A DNA stretch of 25,483 bases from a virus (IMGVR_UViG_3300047494_000265:1-25483); one strand, 5' to 3'. Positions 1-8,000 are shown, counted from the stretch's first letter. Made by a program: numbers and translations. The notes: generated from the sequence alone by a model not told the origin.

Positions 1-1356
1 ATGCCGAGCCCGAACTGCGCCGGCGTTTCCCACAAGCCCAAACCTCCGGAACCTGAACCCCTCGCCTTTAGCCCCGCCCAGGACGCGGCGCGGTTGATGC
101 TCGAGGGGCCGGCGCGTTATGCCTGCCTCGCGGGCGGGACGCGCTCCGGCAAGACGTTCCTGATCGTTCGGGCCATCGTGGCGCGCGCCGTACATGCGCC
201 GGGATCGCGGCATGCGATCCTGCGCTTCCACGCCAATGCCGCGAAAGCGTCCATTGCTCAAGACACCCTGCCGCATGTGATGAAGCTCTGCTTCCCACAT
301 GTGGCGTTGAAGGAACACCGCCAGGACGGCGTCTTCGCCCTGTCGAACGGCGCGCGGATCACCATCGGTGGCCTCGACGACGACGAGCGGGTCGAGAAGA
401 TCCTTGGCCTCGAATACGCGAGCGTCTTTCTGAACGAGGCCTCGCAGATCCCGTATCAGAGCGCGCTGATCGCTTTCACGCGGCTGGCGCAGGTTGTCGA
501 GGGGCTGACGCAGCGCGCTTATGTTGACTTGAACCCGACGTCGAAGACGCATTGGACCAATGTGCTGTTCGGCGAGAAACGCGACCCCGTCTCGATGCAG
601 CCGCTCGCCAACCCCGATGCCTATGCACGCGCCTTTCTCAACCCGCGCGACAATGCCGCCAACCTGTCGCCGGAGTTCCTGCAGAGCCTCGAGACCTTGC
701 CGGAACGGCAGCGTAAACGCTTCTACGAGGGCGTCTATGTCGAGGCCGTCGATGACGCGCTGTGGAGTTATGAGATCATCGACCGAAACCGCTGCGAGCC
801 TGAATATATCGACGAGGCGTTTCGCAAGACCGTCGTCGTCGGCCTCGATCCGTCCGGCGCCAAGGGCCGCGACGACAATACCGCCGATGCCATCGGCATC
901 GTCGTGGTCGCGCTCGGACAGGACGGCGACGCCTACGTACTGGCGGATTGGTCCTGCCGGGAAAACGCCGAAGGCTGGGCGCGTCGCGCCGTTACCGCGT
1001 TTCACACCTTCAAGGCGGATTGTATCGTCGCCGAGGTGAATTACGGCGGCGACATGGTGCGCGGGACCATCCAGGCGCAGGATCCCAACGTGCCGGTGCG
1101 TGTCGTCACGGCGAGCCGTGGCAAGGCGGTCCGCGCTGAGCCGATCTCGCTGCGCTACGCCAAGGGCCAGGTGCACCATGCCGGCCGCTTCGAGAGGCTG
1201 GAGGCGCAGCTCTGTGCTTTCACGGGAGGTGGTTACAGCGGCCAGGGCAGTCCCGACCACGCCGATGCCGCCATATGGGCGCTGACGCATTTGTTCGACA
1301 CGCAGGGCGGCGCTGGGATCATCGGATTTTACGAGGCGCAGACGAAGCCGGCGTGA
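1..1356 (+). CDS. Phage terminase large subunit (TerL)
   Basis: ATP-driven DNA-packaging motor and headful/cos nuclease, which docks on the portal and fills the prohead. The 451-aa protein has a Walker A motif GGTRSGKT at residues 45-52, a Walker B-like segment SVFLNEAS at 141-148 (Glu146 as catalytic carboxylate), and a coupling motif VDLNPTS at about 175-181. The C-terminal RNase H-like nuclease shows the expected acidic residues: Asp283 in GLDPSG, Glu345 in VAEVNYGG, and Asp419/Asp422 in DHADAA. The length is normal for the family. The window begins exactly at its ATG, so the small terminase, if present, lies outside. The gene is followed by the portal, the usual order in HK97-like phages and RcGTA. 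Fold and motifs are seen directly; the packaging strategy cannot be told from the sequence. Confidence 0.96.
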   Translation: MPSPNCAGVSHKPKPPEPEPLAFSPAQDAARLMLEGPARYACLAGGTRSGKTFLIVRAIVARAVHAPGSRHAILRFHANAAKASIAQDTLPHVMKLCFPHVALKEHRQDGVFALSNGARITIGGLDDDERVEKILGLEYASVFLNEASQIPYQSALIAFTRLAQVVEGLTQRAYVDLNPTSKTHWTNVLFGEKRDPVSMQPLANPDAYARAFLNPRDNAANLSPEFLQSLETLPERQRKRFYEGVYVEAVDDALWSYEIIDRNRCEPEYIDEAFRKTVVVGLDPSGAKGRDDNTADAIGIVVVALGQDGDAYVLADWSCRENAEGWARRAVTAFHTFKADCIVAEVNYGGDMVRGTIQAQDPNVPVRVVTASRGKAVRAEPISLRYAKGQVHHAGRFERLEAQLCAFTGGGYSGQGSPDHADAAIWALTHLFDTQGGAGIIGFYEAQTKPA

Positions 1357-1413
1357 CCGTGGTGCTGATTGGCGTGGTCGCGAGAAAGAACGGAAAGATT
1401 GGAGCCGAATCAA

Positions 1414-3096
1414 ATGGTTGATCGTGAGAGCGGTCGGGCGTCGTGGACGCTCGACCCTTATCAGGTGAGTTTGTCCTACGCGGCCCGCGCGGCGGCGACG
1501 GGGCAGGGCGCCGATTGGTTCGGCCCCCTCGCACCCATGGCGCCGGCGGCGCCCCCCGAGGTCGCGGGCCGGCAGTGGGATTATCCGTCGGGCTTCAACC
1601 TTGCCCTTCAGCCGCGTCCCTACGAGCCGGTCGCCTTCGCGACGCTGCGCCAGCTTGCGGACGGCTGGGATCTGCTGCGCCTGGTGATCGAGACGCGCAA
1701 GGACCAGGTCGCCCGGCTGGCCTGGACGATCAGGTCGCGCGGGGGCGCCGACACGAGCGCCGTTACGGCCTTCCTCGCGCGACCCGACGGCATCCGCAAT
1801 TGGGCCGACTGGCTTCGGATGCTGCTGGAAGAACTCTTCGTCATCGACGCGCCGGCGCTCTATTGCCGCCGCGACCGCGCCGGGCGGCTGACCGGCCTGC
1901 TGCCGCTCGACGGCGCCACGATCAAACCGGTGATCGACGATTGGGGGCGCCCGCCACAGCCCTACCACGACGCCGGCCGGACCATTTGGCCCACCGCCTA
2001 TCAGCAGATCCTGAAAGGCGTGCCGGCCGTCGACTATTCGCTACGCGACCTCGTTTATCGTCCGCGCAATTGCCGGGTCAATCGCGCCTACGGCTTCTCA
2101 CCCGTCGAACAGATCGTCGCGACCGTCAACATCGCGCTGCGCCGCCAGCTGTTCCTCACCGACTATTTCACGGAAGGCAATATCCCGGACTCGCTCATCG
2201 GCGTACCGGAAGGTTGGACGCCGGATCAGATCGCCTCGTACCAGAAATACTGGGACGCCTACTTCTCCGGCGAGGCCGGACGGCGGCGGCGCGCCAAATT
2301 CGTCCCCGGCGACGTCGCCAAAACCTTCGTCCAGACGAAGGAACCGGAGCTGAAGACGATCTTCGACGATTGGCTGGCCCGTATCGTCTGCTTCGCCTTC
2401 TCCGTCTCGCCGCAAGCGCTCGTCTCGCAGATGAACCGCGCCACCGCCGAGGTGCAGAAGACGCTCTCCGAGGAAGAGGGGCTCGCGCCCATCCTTGCCT
2501 GGGTCAAGGGGCTGATCGACGATATCCTGGCGCGGGAATTCTCGGCCGATCTCGAGTTCGCCTGGACGCCGACGGCGACGATCGATCCCGAGGCGCAGGA
2601 GCGGATGCTGACGAGCTACACGAGCCGCGGCATCCTCACGCTGAACGAGGCGCGCGCGGCCTTGGGGCGGCCACCGCTTCCCGACGCGGTCGCCGATACG
2701 CCGATGACGTTGACGGCGAGCGGGTATGTGGGGCTGGGGCAGGGGGCAACCTCGACGGCGAAATGCGCCGACCGTTACAGGGGGCTCGGCAAGACGGGCG
2801 ATTGGGATGAGAGTAAACATCCTCGCGAGCCTGCCGGCGCGAGCGATCACCAAGGCGGCCAGTTTACGACCAACAGCGAGGCGTCGTCAGCCTCGCGGCA
2901 GCAAACTGTGCGTTCAGAGGCCCGCACCGGCGCTCAGGTGGCAGATGTCATCCCAATCTGCATGAGGGGTACGTACGTCAAGACCCTTATAGATGGGATT
3001 ATGCACTATCGAGCGGAATACGATTGCTTCGATGGAAGAGTGATAGAAAGGTACTCAATCGGTGAACCGCTCGATCCCTTTATAAGGCAGCGATGA
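1414..3096 (+). CDS. Phage portal protein with atypical C-terminal tip
   Basis: Forms the dodecameric ring at one capsid vertex through which DNA enters. ATG 1414 is chosen because GGAG (1401-1404) lies 9 nt upstream; the longer reading needs a TTG at 1369. The protein is 560 aa. Residues up to about 440 look like an ordinary HK97-type portal, ending in the typical NEARAALGRPPLP stretch. After that comes a segment unlike a portal. Residues 463-484 form a linker beginning DWDESKHPREPAG and ending QGGQF, a motif type seen before variable C-terminal tips in phage-borne proteins. A 76-residue tail follows, with a small candidate beta domain (about 515-556, two Cys, DCFDGR). The DNA becomes AT-richer here: 3001-3060 has 26 G+C in 60. 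The tip may be a toxin, effector or host-interaction module; its function is not recognised. The portal call is firm, the tip interpretation is not. Confidence 0.92.
   Translation: MVDRESGRASWTLDPYQVSLSYAARAAATGQGADWFGPLAPMAPAAPPEVAGRQWDYPSGFNLALQPRPYEPVAFATLRQLADGWDLLRLVIETRKDQVARLAWTIRSRGGADTSAVTAFLARPDGIRNWADWLRMLLEELFVIDAPALYCRRDRAGRLTGLLPLDGATIKPVIDDWGRPPQPYHDAGRTIWPTAYQQILKGVPAVDYSLRDLVYRPRNCRVNRAYGFSPVEQIVATVNIALRRQLFLTDYFTEGNIPDSLIGVPEGWTPDQIASYQKYWDAYFSGEAGRRRRAKFVPGDVAKTFVQTKEPELKTIFDDWLARIVCFAFSVSPQALVSQMNRATAEVQKTLSEEEGLAPILAWVKGLIDDILAREFSADLEFAWTPTATIDPEAQERMLTSYTSRGILTLNEARAALGRPPLPDAVADTPMTLTASGYVGLGQGATSTAKCADRYRGLGKTGDWDESKHPREPAGASDHQGGQFTTNSEASSASRQQTVRSEARTGAQVADVIPICMRGTYVKTLIDGIMHYRAEYDCFDGRVIERYSIGEPLDPFIRQR
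2512..2737 (+). repeat. Direct repeat copy 1: 3' part of the portal core
   Basis: This stretch, from CTGATCGACGATAT to GGGGCTGG, recurs at 3899-4118. It encodes portal residues LIDDIL through GYVGL, the end of the conserved portal core. The two copies differ by a block of substitutions near the left end, a 6-nt deletion in copy 2 (in the CCGACGGCGACG stretch near 2570-2581), and a few later substitutions. The last 150 or so bases are nearly identical. Everything between the copies (portal tip plus two small genes) could be lost or exchanged by homologous recombination. Confidence 0.9.
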
Positions 3097-3109
3097 TAGG
3101 AAAATAACG

Positions 3110-3466
3110 ATGTCAGAAGATAACGAATGCGTGTCCATCAAAGGCTGTACGTTACCCGGCACGATCAACGTCACGCCACAAGCCTTGGACCTTGCAAAGC
3201 GTTTTCAAACGGCGGTTCCCTCGGGGTATATCGTCACGTTTTCTTGGTATGACGGTGAGAGGGTGCGGGCGAGCAAAACGGCCCCCTGGGTTGATAACGG
3301 TCCGGGCATCGACCTCGGTGCATACAGCGTCGAACAGATCCCCGAAGAGGCCGTCTACCAAGCGGGATCTTTCCGCTATGCGGTGCTCATCCGGAAGGAC
3401 GTGGTCGATCGCTATCCGAATAAGACAATCGATCTCGATGCGTCGGGCAATCCGATCCTCGAATGA
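3110..3466 (+). CDS. Small protein of unknown function downstream of the portal tip
   Basis: 118-aa protein, start ATG 3110 with AGGA at 3098-3101 (8-nt spacing), beginning 13 nt after the portal stop. I do not recognise the family with certainty. The opening INVTPQALDLAKRF followed by strand-rich sequence faintly recalls the HesB/IscA fold, but no conserved cysteine cluster is visible. A Gly-rich stretch NGPGIDLGAY lies near residues 63-72, and the protein ends in an acidic IDLDASG tail. It has no signal peptide or membrane segment. It is AT-richer than the surrounding phage genes. Its position immediately after the variable portal tip and before an orphan portal fragment is where a cognate immunity protein or cargo gene would lie. 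That role is inference only. Confidence 0.75.
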   Translation: MSEDNECVSIKGCTLPGTINVTPQALDLAKRFQTAVPSGYIVTFSWYDGERVRASKTAPWVDNGPGIDLGAYSVEQIPEEAVYQAGSFRYAVLIRKDVVDRYPNKTIDLDASGNPILE

Positions 3467-3590
3467 GCGGCCCGCGGATCAGCACGACGTTTCGTCATGT
3501 CCCGCATCGTTCTAAGCAAATCTGCTATCAAACAGCTTATCGACGACCCCAAGCCGCGTGAGTGGCGTCGTGATGGTGAGGCAGGTCGAA

Positions 3591-3902
3591 ATGGAATTTG
3601 AATTCAGTCCGGCTTTTGAACCTCTCATAAAGTTCATGAAAGGTCTTCCGAAGGTTCCCATCAGCGAGGACGAGATAGCTGCGGTGTCCAAATATCTTGG
3701 TGTCGATCTCCCGGACGTTAGCTTCGAGGATCGAGTGACGCTTTTATCAGACGAGCTTTCGGCTCAGAATGGATTTCTATCCTATGAGCTGAGTTCAGAC
3801 TTGATCTACAATTCCGACCCATATCGAAAGTCTATGTTCATCAGAGAAATCGTAGCGAACAATAGAATGAACCTCGCTTATCGTAAATCGCGCGGGAACT
3901 GA
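3591..3902 (+). CDS. Small acidic protein of unknown function
   Basis: About 103 aa from ATG 3591 (MEFEFSPAF); an in-frame ATG at 3573 would add six residues and a GTG at 3558 eleven. None has a strong ribosome binding site. The protein is acidic in its first two thirds (for example SEDEIAAVSKYLGVDL), appears helical, and has no membrane segment or signal peptide. Base composition is clearly AT-richer than the phage core (3781-3840 has about 25 G+C in 60), consistent with recent acquisition. Its stop codon TGA (3900-3902) lies within the first bases of the second copy of the portal 3' end, so the gene sits flush against the recombination junction. Size, charge and position would suit an immunity protein or a moron, but I do not recognise the family. 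Confidence 0.65.
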   Translation: MEFEFSPAFEPLIKFMKGLPKVPISEDEIAAVSKYLGVDLPDVSFEDRVTLLSDELSAQNGFLSYELSSDLIYNSDPYRKSMFIREIVANNRMNLAYRKSRGN

Positions 3903-4138
3903 TCGACGATATACTATGACAGAATTTCTCGCCCGCCCTCGAGTTCGCCTGGACGCCGACGATCGATCCCGAGGCGCAGGAGCGGATGCTGTCCAGCTAC
4001 ACGAGCCGCGGCGTCCTCACGCTGAACGAGGCGCGCGCGGCCTTGGGGCCGCCGCCGCTTCCCGACGCGGTCGCCGATACGCCGATGACGTTGACGGCGA
4101 GCGGGTATGTGGGGCTGGCCTGGCATCGTCGTAGTCCC
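3899..4138 (+). pseudogene. Orphan duplicate of the portal 3' end
   Basis: Bases 3899-4118 repeat 2512-2737. Translated in the portal frame they read LIDDIL, a TGA stop (3917-3919), then QNFSPALEFAW and on through MLSSYTSRGVL and NEARAALGPPPLP to TASGYVGL. The match to the portal then ends and the frame continues into sequence I cannot relate to anything (AWHRRSP), soon entering intergenic repeats. It has no ribosome binding site or start of its own. The best reading is the displaced 3' end of the original portal, left behind when a new tip and two small genes were inserted. The stop and 6-nt deletion show it is no longer used. Confidence 0.88.
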
Positions 4139-4162
4139 TGCGTCAGTCTGAAGTTTCCGCAG

Positions 4163-4208
4163 CCTCGTGGTTCGAGATGCCTGCTTCGCATGCTCCTCGC
4201 CGTGAGAG
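4163..4208. repeat. Palindromic intergenic element, CCTCGTGGTTCGAGA type
   Basis: An imperfect palindrome: the left arm starts CCTCGTGGTTCGAGATGC, the centre is near CTGCTTCGCATG, and the right arm ends CTCCTCGCCGTGAGAG. It resembles from memory the short palindromic repeats scattered between chromosomal genes of Rhizobiales (typical form CCTCATxxTGAGGAGxxx). Such elements are unusual inside a phage late operon. A genome-wide copy count would confirm it. Confidence 0.6.
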
Positions 4209-4272
4209 CCAGATCGTTTGATCGGTGTGCCGTGACGACACGCGGCGCGTTCGGTCAACAACCAAACAACTT

Positions 4273-4402
4273 CGTCATTCGGGGGCGGCGAGGCCGAACC
4301 CGGAACCGGGATGTGCCCACGCCGACGGGTCCGCGTACCGCGGCTTCGGAGCAGGGATGCGCCCCGGTTCCGGGTTCTCGCTGCGCGCGCCCCGGAATGA
4401 CG
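4273..4402. repeat. Long inverted-repeat element, CGTCATTC type
   Basis: The left end reads CGTCATTCGGGGGCGGCGAG and continues to AACCCGGAACCGGGATG; the right end is its reverse complement with small changes (GGATGCGCCCCGGTTCCGGG, ending CCCCGGAATGACG). The 130-bp unit has terminal inverted repeats of about 40 bases around a divergent core. This is the pattern of the chromosomal CGTCATTCCGGGGC repeats familiar from Rhizobiales intergenic regions. No transposase is encoded. It lies 28 bp upstream of the protease start. Confidence 0.7.
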
Positions 4403-4430
4403 GCGATCCCGCCTGTCCAAAGGAGCCCTC

Positions 4431-5285
4431 ATGCTACGTCTCGATATTCCCATCACCAAGGTGGACGCCAAACATCGTCTCGTCACCGGCGTTGCCACGG
4501 CGGAGGTCGCCGATCGCGCCGGCGAGATCTGCGACTACGCCTCGACAAAACCGCTCTATGAGAAATGGTCGGAGGCGATCTCCGCCTCGTCCGGCGGCAA
4601 ATCGCTCGGCAATCTCCGCGCCATGCACGGCCAGGTCGCGGCGGGGAAGGTGACGGCCCTCGCCTTCAACGATGAAGCCAAGCAGATCGAGATCTGCGCC
4701 AAGGTCGTCGACGACGCGGAATGGGCCAAGGTGGAGGAGGGCGTCTACACCGGTTTCAGCCAAGGAGGCACCTATGCCCGGCGCTGGACGGACGATCAAG
4801 GCGCGCGCCGCTACACCGCCGAGCCCCATGAAATATCGCTGGTCGATCTGCCCTGCCTCGCCGAAGCGCGGTTCGAGATCATCAAGGCCGACGGCTCGCA
4901 CGAATGGCGTCGGTTCAAGGAGAGCGATGGCATGGCGAAGGTCGGGGCGCGTAACAGCGCGGAGGATCAATCCCGCATCCAAGCCATGCACGACACCTCG
5001 GTCGATCTCGGCGCGACCTGCGGCGCGCAGAAAGGGCTGGGCCGCCACGCGGACGATCTCGCCAAGCGACTTGATCGGCTCGCGGAGATATTGAGCGCTT
5101 CCCTGGCCGATGTGTCCAAGCGGCTGGCGGCGATCGAAAGCCAGCCGCAGCCGTTGCCGTTCGCCGGGCCGGCGCGGCCCGTCGCCAAGCACGAGGACGG
5201 GGCGGCCGCTTACGATGCCTTGCTGGCCGATCCGGCCGCCCTGTCCATCCTCGCCATCAAGCTCGCGCAGCGCCGGACACGCTGA
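4431..5285 (+). CDS. Prohead protease with C-terminal scaffold-like segment
   Basis: 284 aa, start ATG 4431 with AAAGGAG at 4419-4425. It matures the capsid by cleaving scaffold and capsid precursors inside the prohead. The N-terminal two thirds fit the HK97/XkdF-type (herpesvirus-like fold) protease: His66 in RAMHGQV and Ser136 in EPHEISLVDLP are the likely catalytic pair. From about residue 170 the protein changes to a helical region (MHDTSVDLGATC, then AKRLDRLAEIL) ending in a Pro-rich linker and a short helix. This is typical of a fused scaffolding part, so a separate scaffold gene is not needed. It sits between portal and capsid genes, as in RcGTA. Catalytic residues are assigned by motif position, not alignment. 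Confidence 0.85.
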   Translation: MLRLDIPITKVDAKHRLVTGVATAEVADRAGEICDYASTKPLYEKWSEAISASSGGKSLGNLRAMHGQVAAGKVTALAFNDEAKQIEICAKVVDDAEWAKVEEGVYTGFSQGGTYARRWTDDQGARRYTAEPHEISLVDLPCLAEARFEIIKADGSHEWRRFKESDGMAKVGARNSAEDQSRIQAMHDTSVDLGATCGAQKGLGRHADDLAKRLDRLAEILSASLADVSKRLAAIESQPQPLPFAGPARPVAKHEDGAAAYDALLADPAALSILAIKLAQRRTR

Positions 5286-5296
5286 CCGACCGGTTT

Positions 5297-5397
5297 CCCC
5301 TCCTTCGGGAGGGGATGGGGTGGGATCCGCTCTCGGCGCTCGATCACCAGCACAGATGTGACGTGAGACCAGCGAGACGCCCCGCGGATTCCACCCC
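5297..5397. repeat. Intergenic hairpin and inverted repeat before the capsid gene
   Basis: The 225-bp gap between protease and capsid genes holds a perfect 7-bp hairpin with a TTCG loop (CCCCTCC/GGAGGGG, 5297-5314). A second inverted pair follows: GGGGTGGGATCCGC (5317-5330) and GCGGATTCCACCCC (5384-5397), one mismatch, 53 bp apart. The second arm is followed by GCTTTTTT. It could act as a processing or termination signal that adjusts capsid expression, or be another dispersed chromosomal repeat. I see no small gene here. Confidence 0.6.
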
Positions 5398-5510
5398 GCT
5401 TTTTTCGATCCATCGAGCCCGGCCGAACGGTCTCTGCCTCGCCCAACGGCGCGTCGGAGGGACGGACGCGCTCGATCTCGATTCCGATCCTTCCAACCTG
5501 GAGCGAACAT

Positions 5511-7013
5511 ATGCCCGCCATCGACATGCAAGAGGTCATGCGTAACTTGAGGAGCGCGCAGCAGAAGCCGCTCGGCAGCCTTGCCAAGAGCACCTTCACC
5601 GAGAGCGCCAGCGCGACGTCTGGTTTGACCTTCTACGATCTCGAACTCGGCGCCAAGTTTCTCTATCCAGTGCTGACTCCGTTGCGCAACCTGATCCCCC
5701 GCGTCAGCGGCAAGGGTGGCATTCAGGCCAATTGGCGCGCCGTCACGGCCATCAATACCCAGGGGCTGCGTTTCGGCGTGTCCAACGCCAATCGTGGCGG
5801 CGTCCTGGCCGTCGCGACACAGGATTACTCAGCCGCGTACAAGGGCATCGGCGTCGAGACCAGCGTCGATTTCGAGGCGCAATATGCTGGCCAGAATTTC
5901 GATGACATCCGTGCGGACGCGGCCCGCACGGGCCTCGAATCCTTGATGCTCGGCGAAGAGGCGATGATCCTGGGCGGGAATGCCTCGCTGGCGCTTGGCA
6001 CGACGCCCACGCCGACCCTTAGTGACGTCGGCACCGGCGGCACGCTCGCTGCCAACCTGGCGCTCAGTGTGATTTGCGTCGCCTTGACCCACGATGGTGT
6101 CGTCAACGCCTCGCTGACCGGCGGGATTCAAGGCCAGATCACGCGGACAAACGCCGACCTCACGACGGATACGTTCGGCGGCGGTGCCGCCAAGCGCTCC
6201 CTCAACGCAACCATCACGACCGCCAACGACGGAAACGCCACGCATCAGATCCGGGCCTCGGTCGTGCCGGTCACCGGCGCGTTCGGCTATGCTTGGTTCT
6301 GGGGGGCCGCCGGATCGGAAGTGCTGGGGGCGATCACATCGATCGCGTCCCTCGTCATCGCGGCGGCGGCGGCCGGCGCGCAGACGGCGGCCTCGCTGGG
6401 AACCGCCGACAATTCCGTCAATCCTCTCGCGTTCGACGGTCTGCTGACGCAGGCGCTCCGCCCGGGATCCGGCGCGAGCGTGCTCGCGCAGTTCCAGGGT
6501 ACGGCGGGCATCGGCACGCCGCTGACCTCCGACAACGCCGGAGGGATCGTCGAGATCGACGCGATCTTGAAGCAGATGTGGGACACGCGCCGCCTCTCCC
6601 CGGATACGATCTGGGTCTCCTCGCAGGAGGCCTTGAATATTTCGCGGAAGATCGCGACGGGCACGGCGGCCACCGCGCAACGTTTTGTCCACGACGTGTC
6701 GGACAACCTCGTCGGGGGCGGTGTCGTCGTGCGCACCTATCTCAACCGCTTCTCGATGCAGGGCGGCAGCGCCATCGATATCAAGGTCCATCCCAACATG
6801 CCCGCCGGCACGCTGCTGATGACGACCGCGACGCTGCCCTATCCGTTGGCGGGCGTCGGCAACCTGATGCAGATCCGCGCGCGCCAGGATTATTACCAGA
6901 TCGAATGGCCTCTGCGCACGCGCCGTTACGAATACGGCATCTACGCCGACGAAGTGCTGCAACACTTCTTCCCGCCGGCGATGGCCGTCATCACAAATAT
7001 AGGCAACGGTTGA
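5511..7013 (+). CDS. Major capsid protein, HK97-fold with probable Ig-like insertion
   Basis: 500 aa, start ATG 5511, GGAG at 5500-5503. It is called by position (directly after protease and scaffold), size, and sequence style. The N-terminal part has TFYDLELGAKFLYPVLTPLRN and RVSGKGGIQANWRAV near residues 40-80. The C-terminal part has SPDTIWVSSQEALNISRKI (about 363-381) and a final IEWPLRTRRYEYGIYADEV, typical of phage capsid subunits. Residues about 162-300 are Thr/Ala/Gly-rich and strand-forming (TGAFGYAWFWGAAGSE), and look like a surface Ig-like insertion interrupting the core. That explains a length well above a minimal HK97 fold. No long N-terminal delta domain is visible, in line with the scaffold being fused to the protease. 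Confidence 0.88.
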   Translation: MPAIDMQEVMRNLRSAQQKPLGSLAKSTFTESASATSGLTFYDLELGAKFLYPVLTPLRNLIPRVSGKGGIQANWRAVTAINTQGLRFGVSNANRGGVLAVATQDYSAAYKGIGVETSVDFEAQYAGQNFDDIRADAARTGLESLMLGEEAMILGGNASLALGTTPTPTLSDVGTGGTLAANLALSVICVALTHDGVVNASLTGGIQGQITRTNADLTTDTFGGGAAKRSLNATITTANDGNATHQIRASVVPVTGAFGYAWFWGAAGSEVLGAITSIASLVIAAAAAGAQTAASLGTADNSVNPLAFDGLLTQALRPGSGASVLAQFQGTAGIGTPLTSDNAGGIVEIDAILKQMWDTRRLSPDTIWVSSQEALNISRKIATGTAATAQRFVHDVSDNLVGGGVVVRTYLNRFSMQGGSAIDIKVHPNMPAGTLLMTTATLPYPLAGVGNLMQIRARQDYYQIEWPLRTRRYEYGIYADEVLQHFFPPAMAVITNIGNG

Positions 7014-7023
7014 GGGACGCGAC

Positions 7024-7233
7024 ATGCGATACCGTGTCCCCGATGACTGCGCTGGCGTGACCCATGCCGGCTCGACGCTCGACCGGGCGTCCGACGGAAC
7101 GGTGGAGGCGGCGGAATCCGCCGCCGCCGCGCTTGCGCCGCACGGCATCGTGCCTGCGACGGGCGATCCTGGCACCGAGACGAAGGCCGTGTCGGTGCGA
7201 TCCAGGCGCGATGAGCGCAGGATATTGCGATGA
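7024..7233 (+). CDS. Small capsid-associated protein, function unknown
   Basis: 69 aa starting MRYRVPDDCAGVTHAG, 10 nt after the capsid stop. Its TGA overlaps the next start (ATGA at 7230-7233), a sign of translational coupling and of a real gene. Short proteins of this style (a beta hairpin with a Val-Pro opening and a segment ending near Ala-His-Gly) occur next to capsid genes in many siphoviruses and may be decoration or neck accessory proteins. That link is by size and place only. The last 20 residues are basic. Confidence 0.65.
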   Translation: MRYRVPDDCAGVTHAGSTLDRASDGTVEAAESAAAALAPHGIVPATGDPGTETKAVSVRSRRDERRILR

Positions 7234-8000
7234 GCGCGCCCAACGATCTCACGACGCTGGCGGCGGTCAAACAATGGCTTGGACTCTCGAGCGACGCGGA
7301 TGACGCATCGCTCGACAGCCTCGTGTCCGCGATCAGTCAGGCCATCCTCGCCGACCTCGGCCGTCCCTCGATCCTGCCCACGAACCATACGGAGATCCTC
7401 GACGGCGGGAACGCCGACGAGCTCGTCCTGCGACATTGGCCCGTGACCGAGGTTCTTTTCTGCACGGCCGACGGCGGTGCCCTCCCCGAATCTTCGGGGC
7501 CGGGGCATGGCGGTTTTGCCCTCGAGGCGGCGGAAACGGCGCCCCCCGGCGCCATGCAGCGTTTGTTTTATCGTGGCGGCGCTTTTCCGCCCGGTCGGCG
7601 GAATGTCATGGTGGCCTATCGGGCCGGCTACGAGATCCTCGGGGAAGCGGCGACGGTCCCTGCTTCCGCGCCCTATATCGTGACGGCGGCCGCACCGTTC
7701 GGCGCCTGGAGCCTGGATACGGGTTGCACGGGCGCGAGCGGGGGCTACAGCGTCACCAACGGCGTCTATTCCTTCAGCGCGGCTGCGGCGGGGCAGCCGA
7801 TCATGCTGAACTACGGTTACGTCCCGCGTGATCTCACGCAGGCGGCGAACGAATGGATCGCCGACCGTTACGCCGCGAGAAGCCGTATCGGCCAGAGTGC
7901 CAAGACGCTGGGCGGCCAGGAGACCACGAGCTTCGTCGTCAAGGCGATGCCGGATGTCGTGTCCAGGCTGCTTCAGCCCTACAGGAGCGTCGCCCGATAA
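7230..8000 (+). CDS. Head-tail connector (HK97 gp6/YqbG-like) with beta insertion
   Basis: 256 aa, overlapping the previous gene by four bases. The N-terminal helix pattern LTTLAAVKQWLGL, then DASLDSLVSAISQAILADLGR, is the usual start of connector proteins that sit under the portal. The C-terminal end resumes with LTQAANEWIADRYAARSRIGQ, also typical. Between them, residues about 142-197 form an extra beta-rich segment (APYIVTAAAPFG, then GGYSVTNGVYSF and LNYGYV). A similar segment occurs in the tail tube protein at 9235. The family's usual length is about 190-200 aa; the insertion explains the excess. It corresponds by position to RcGTA gp6. Confidence 0.82.
   Translation: MSAPNDLTTLAAVKQWLGLSSDADDASLDSLVSAISQAILADLGRPSILPTNHTEILDGGNADELVLRHWPVTEVLFCTADGGALPESSGPGHGGFALEAAETAPPGAMQRLFYRGGAFPPGRRNVMVAYRAGYEILGEAATVPASAPYIVTAAAPFGAWSLDTGCTGASGGYSVTNGVYSFSAAAAGQPIMLNYGYVPRDLTQAANEWIADRYAARSRIGQSAKTLGGQETTSFVVKAMPDVVSRLLQPYRSVAR

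Noticed and set aside
3463-3601. Two short ORFs of about 32-34 codons (ATG 3463 and ATG 3497) between the small genes after the portal
   Set aside because: The first overlaps the preceding stop and the second has a plausible-looking opening, but both are very short, lack clear ribosome binding sites and have no recognisable content. They may be remnants of a lost gene.
3986-4561. 191-aa ORF starting inside the orphan portal fragment
   Set aside because: Only the first 33 or so residues match the portal; the rest runs through intergenic repeats and into the protease gene in another frame, so it is not a gene.
5829-7508. Long minus-strand ORF opposite the capsid gene (559 codons), and other long minus-strand ORFs
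   Set aside because: Arg/Gly/Asp-rich shadow translations of GC-rich coding sequence, with no recognisable domain and a strong gene on the opposite strand.
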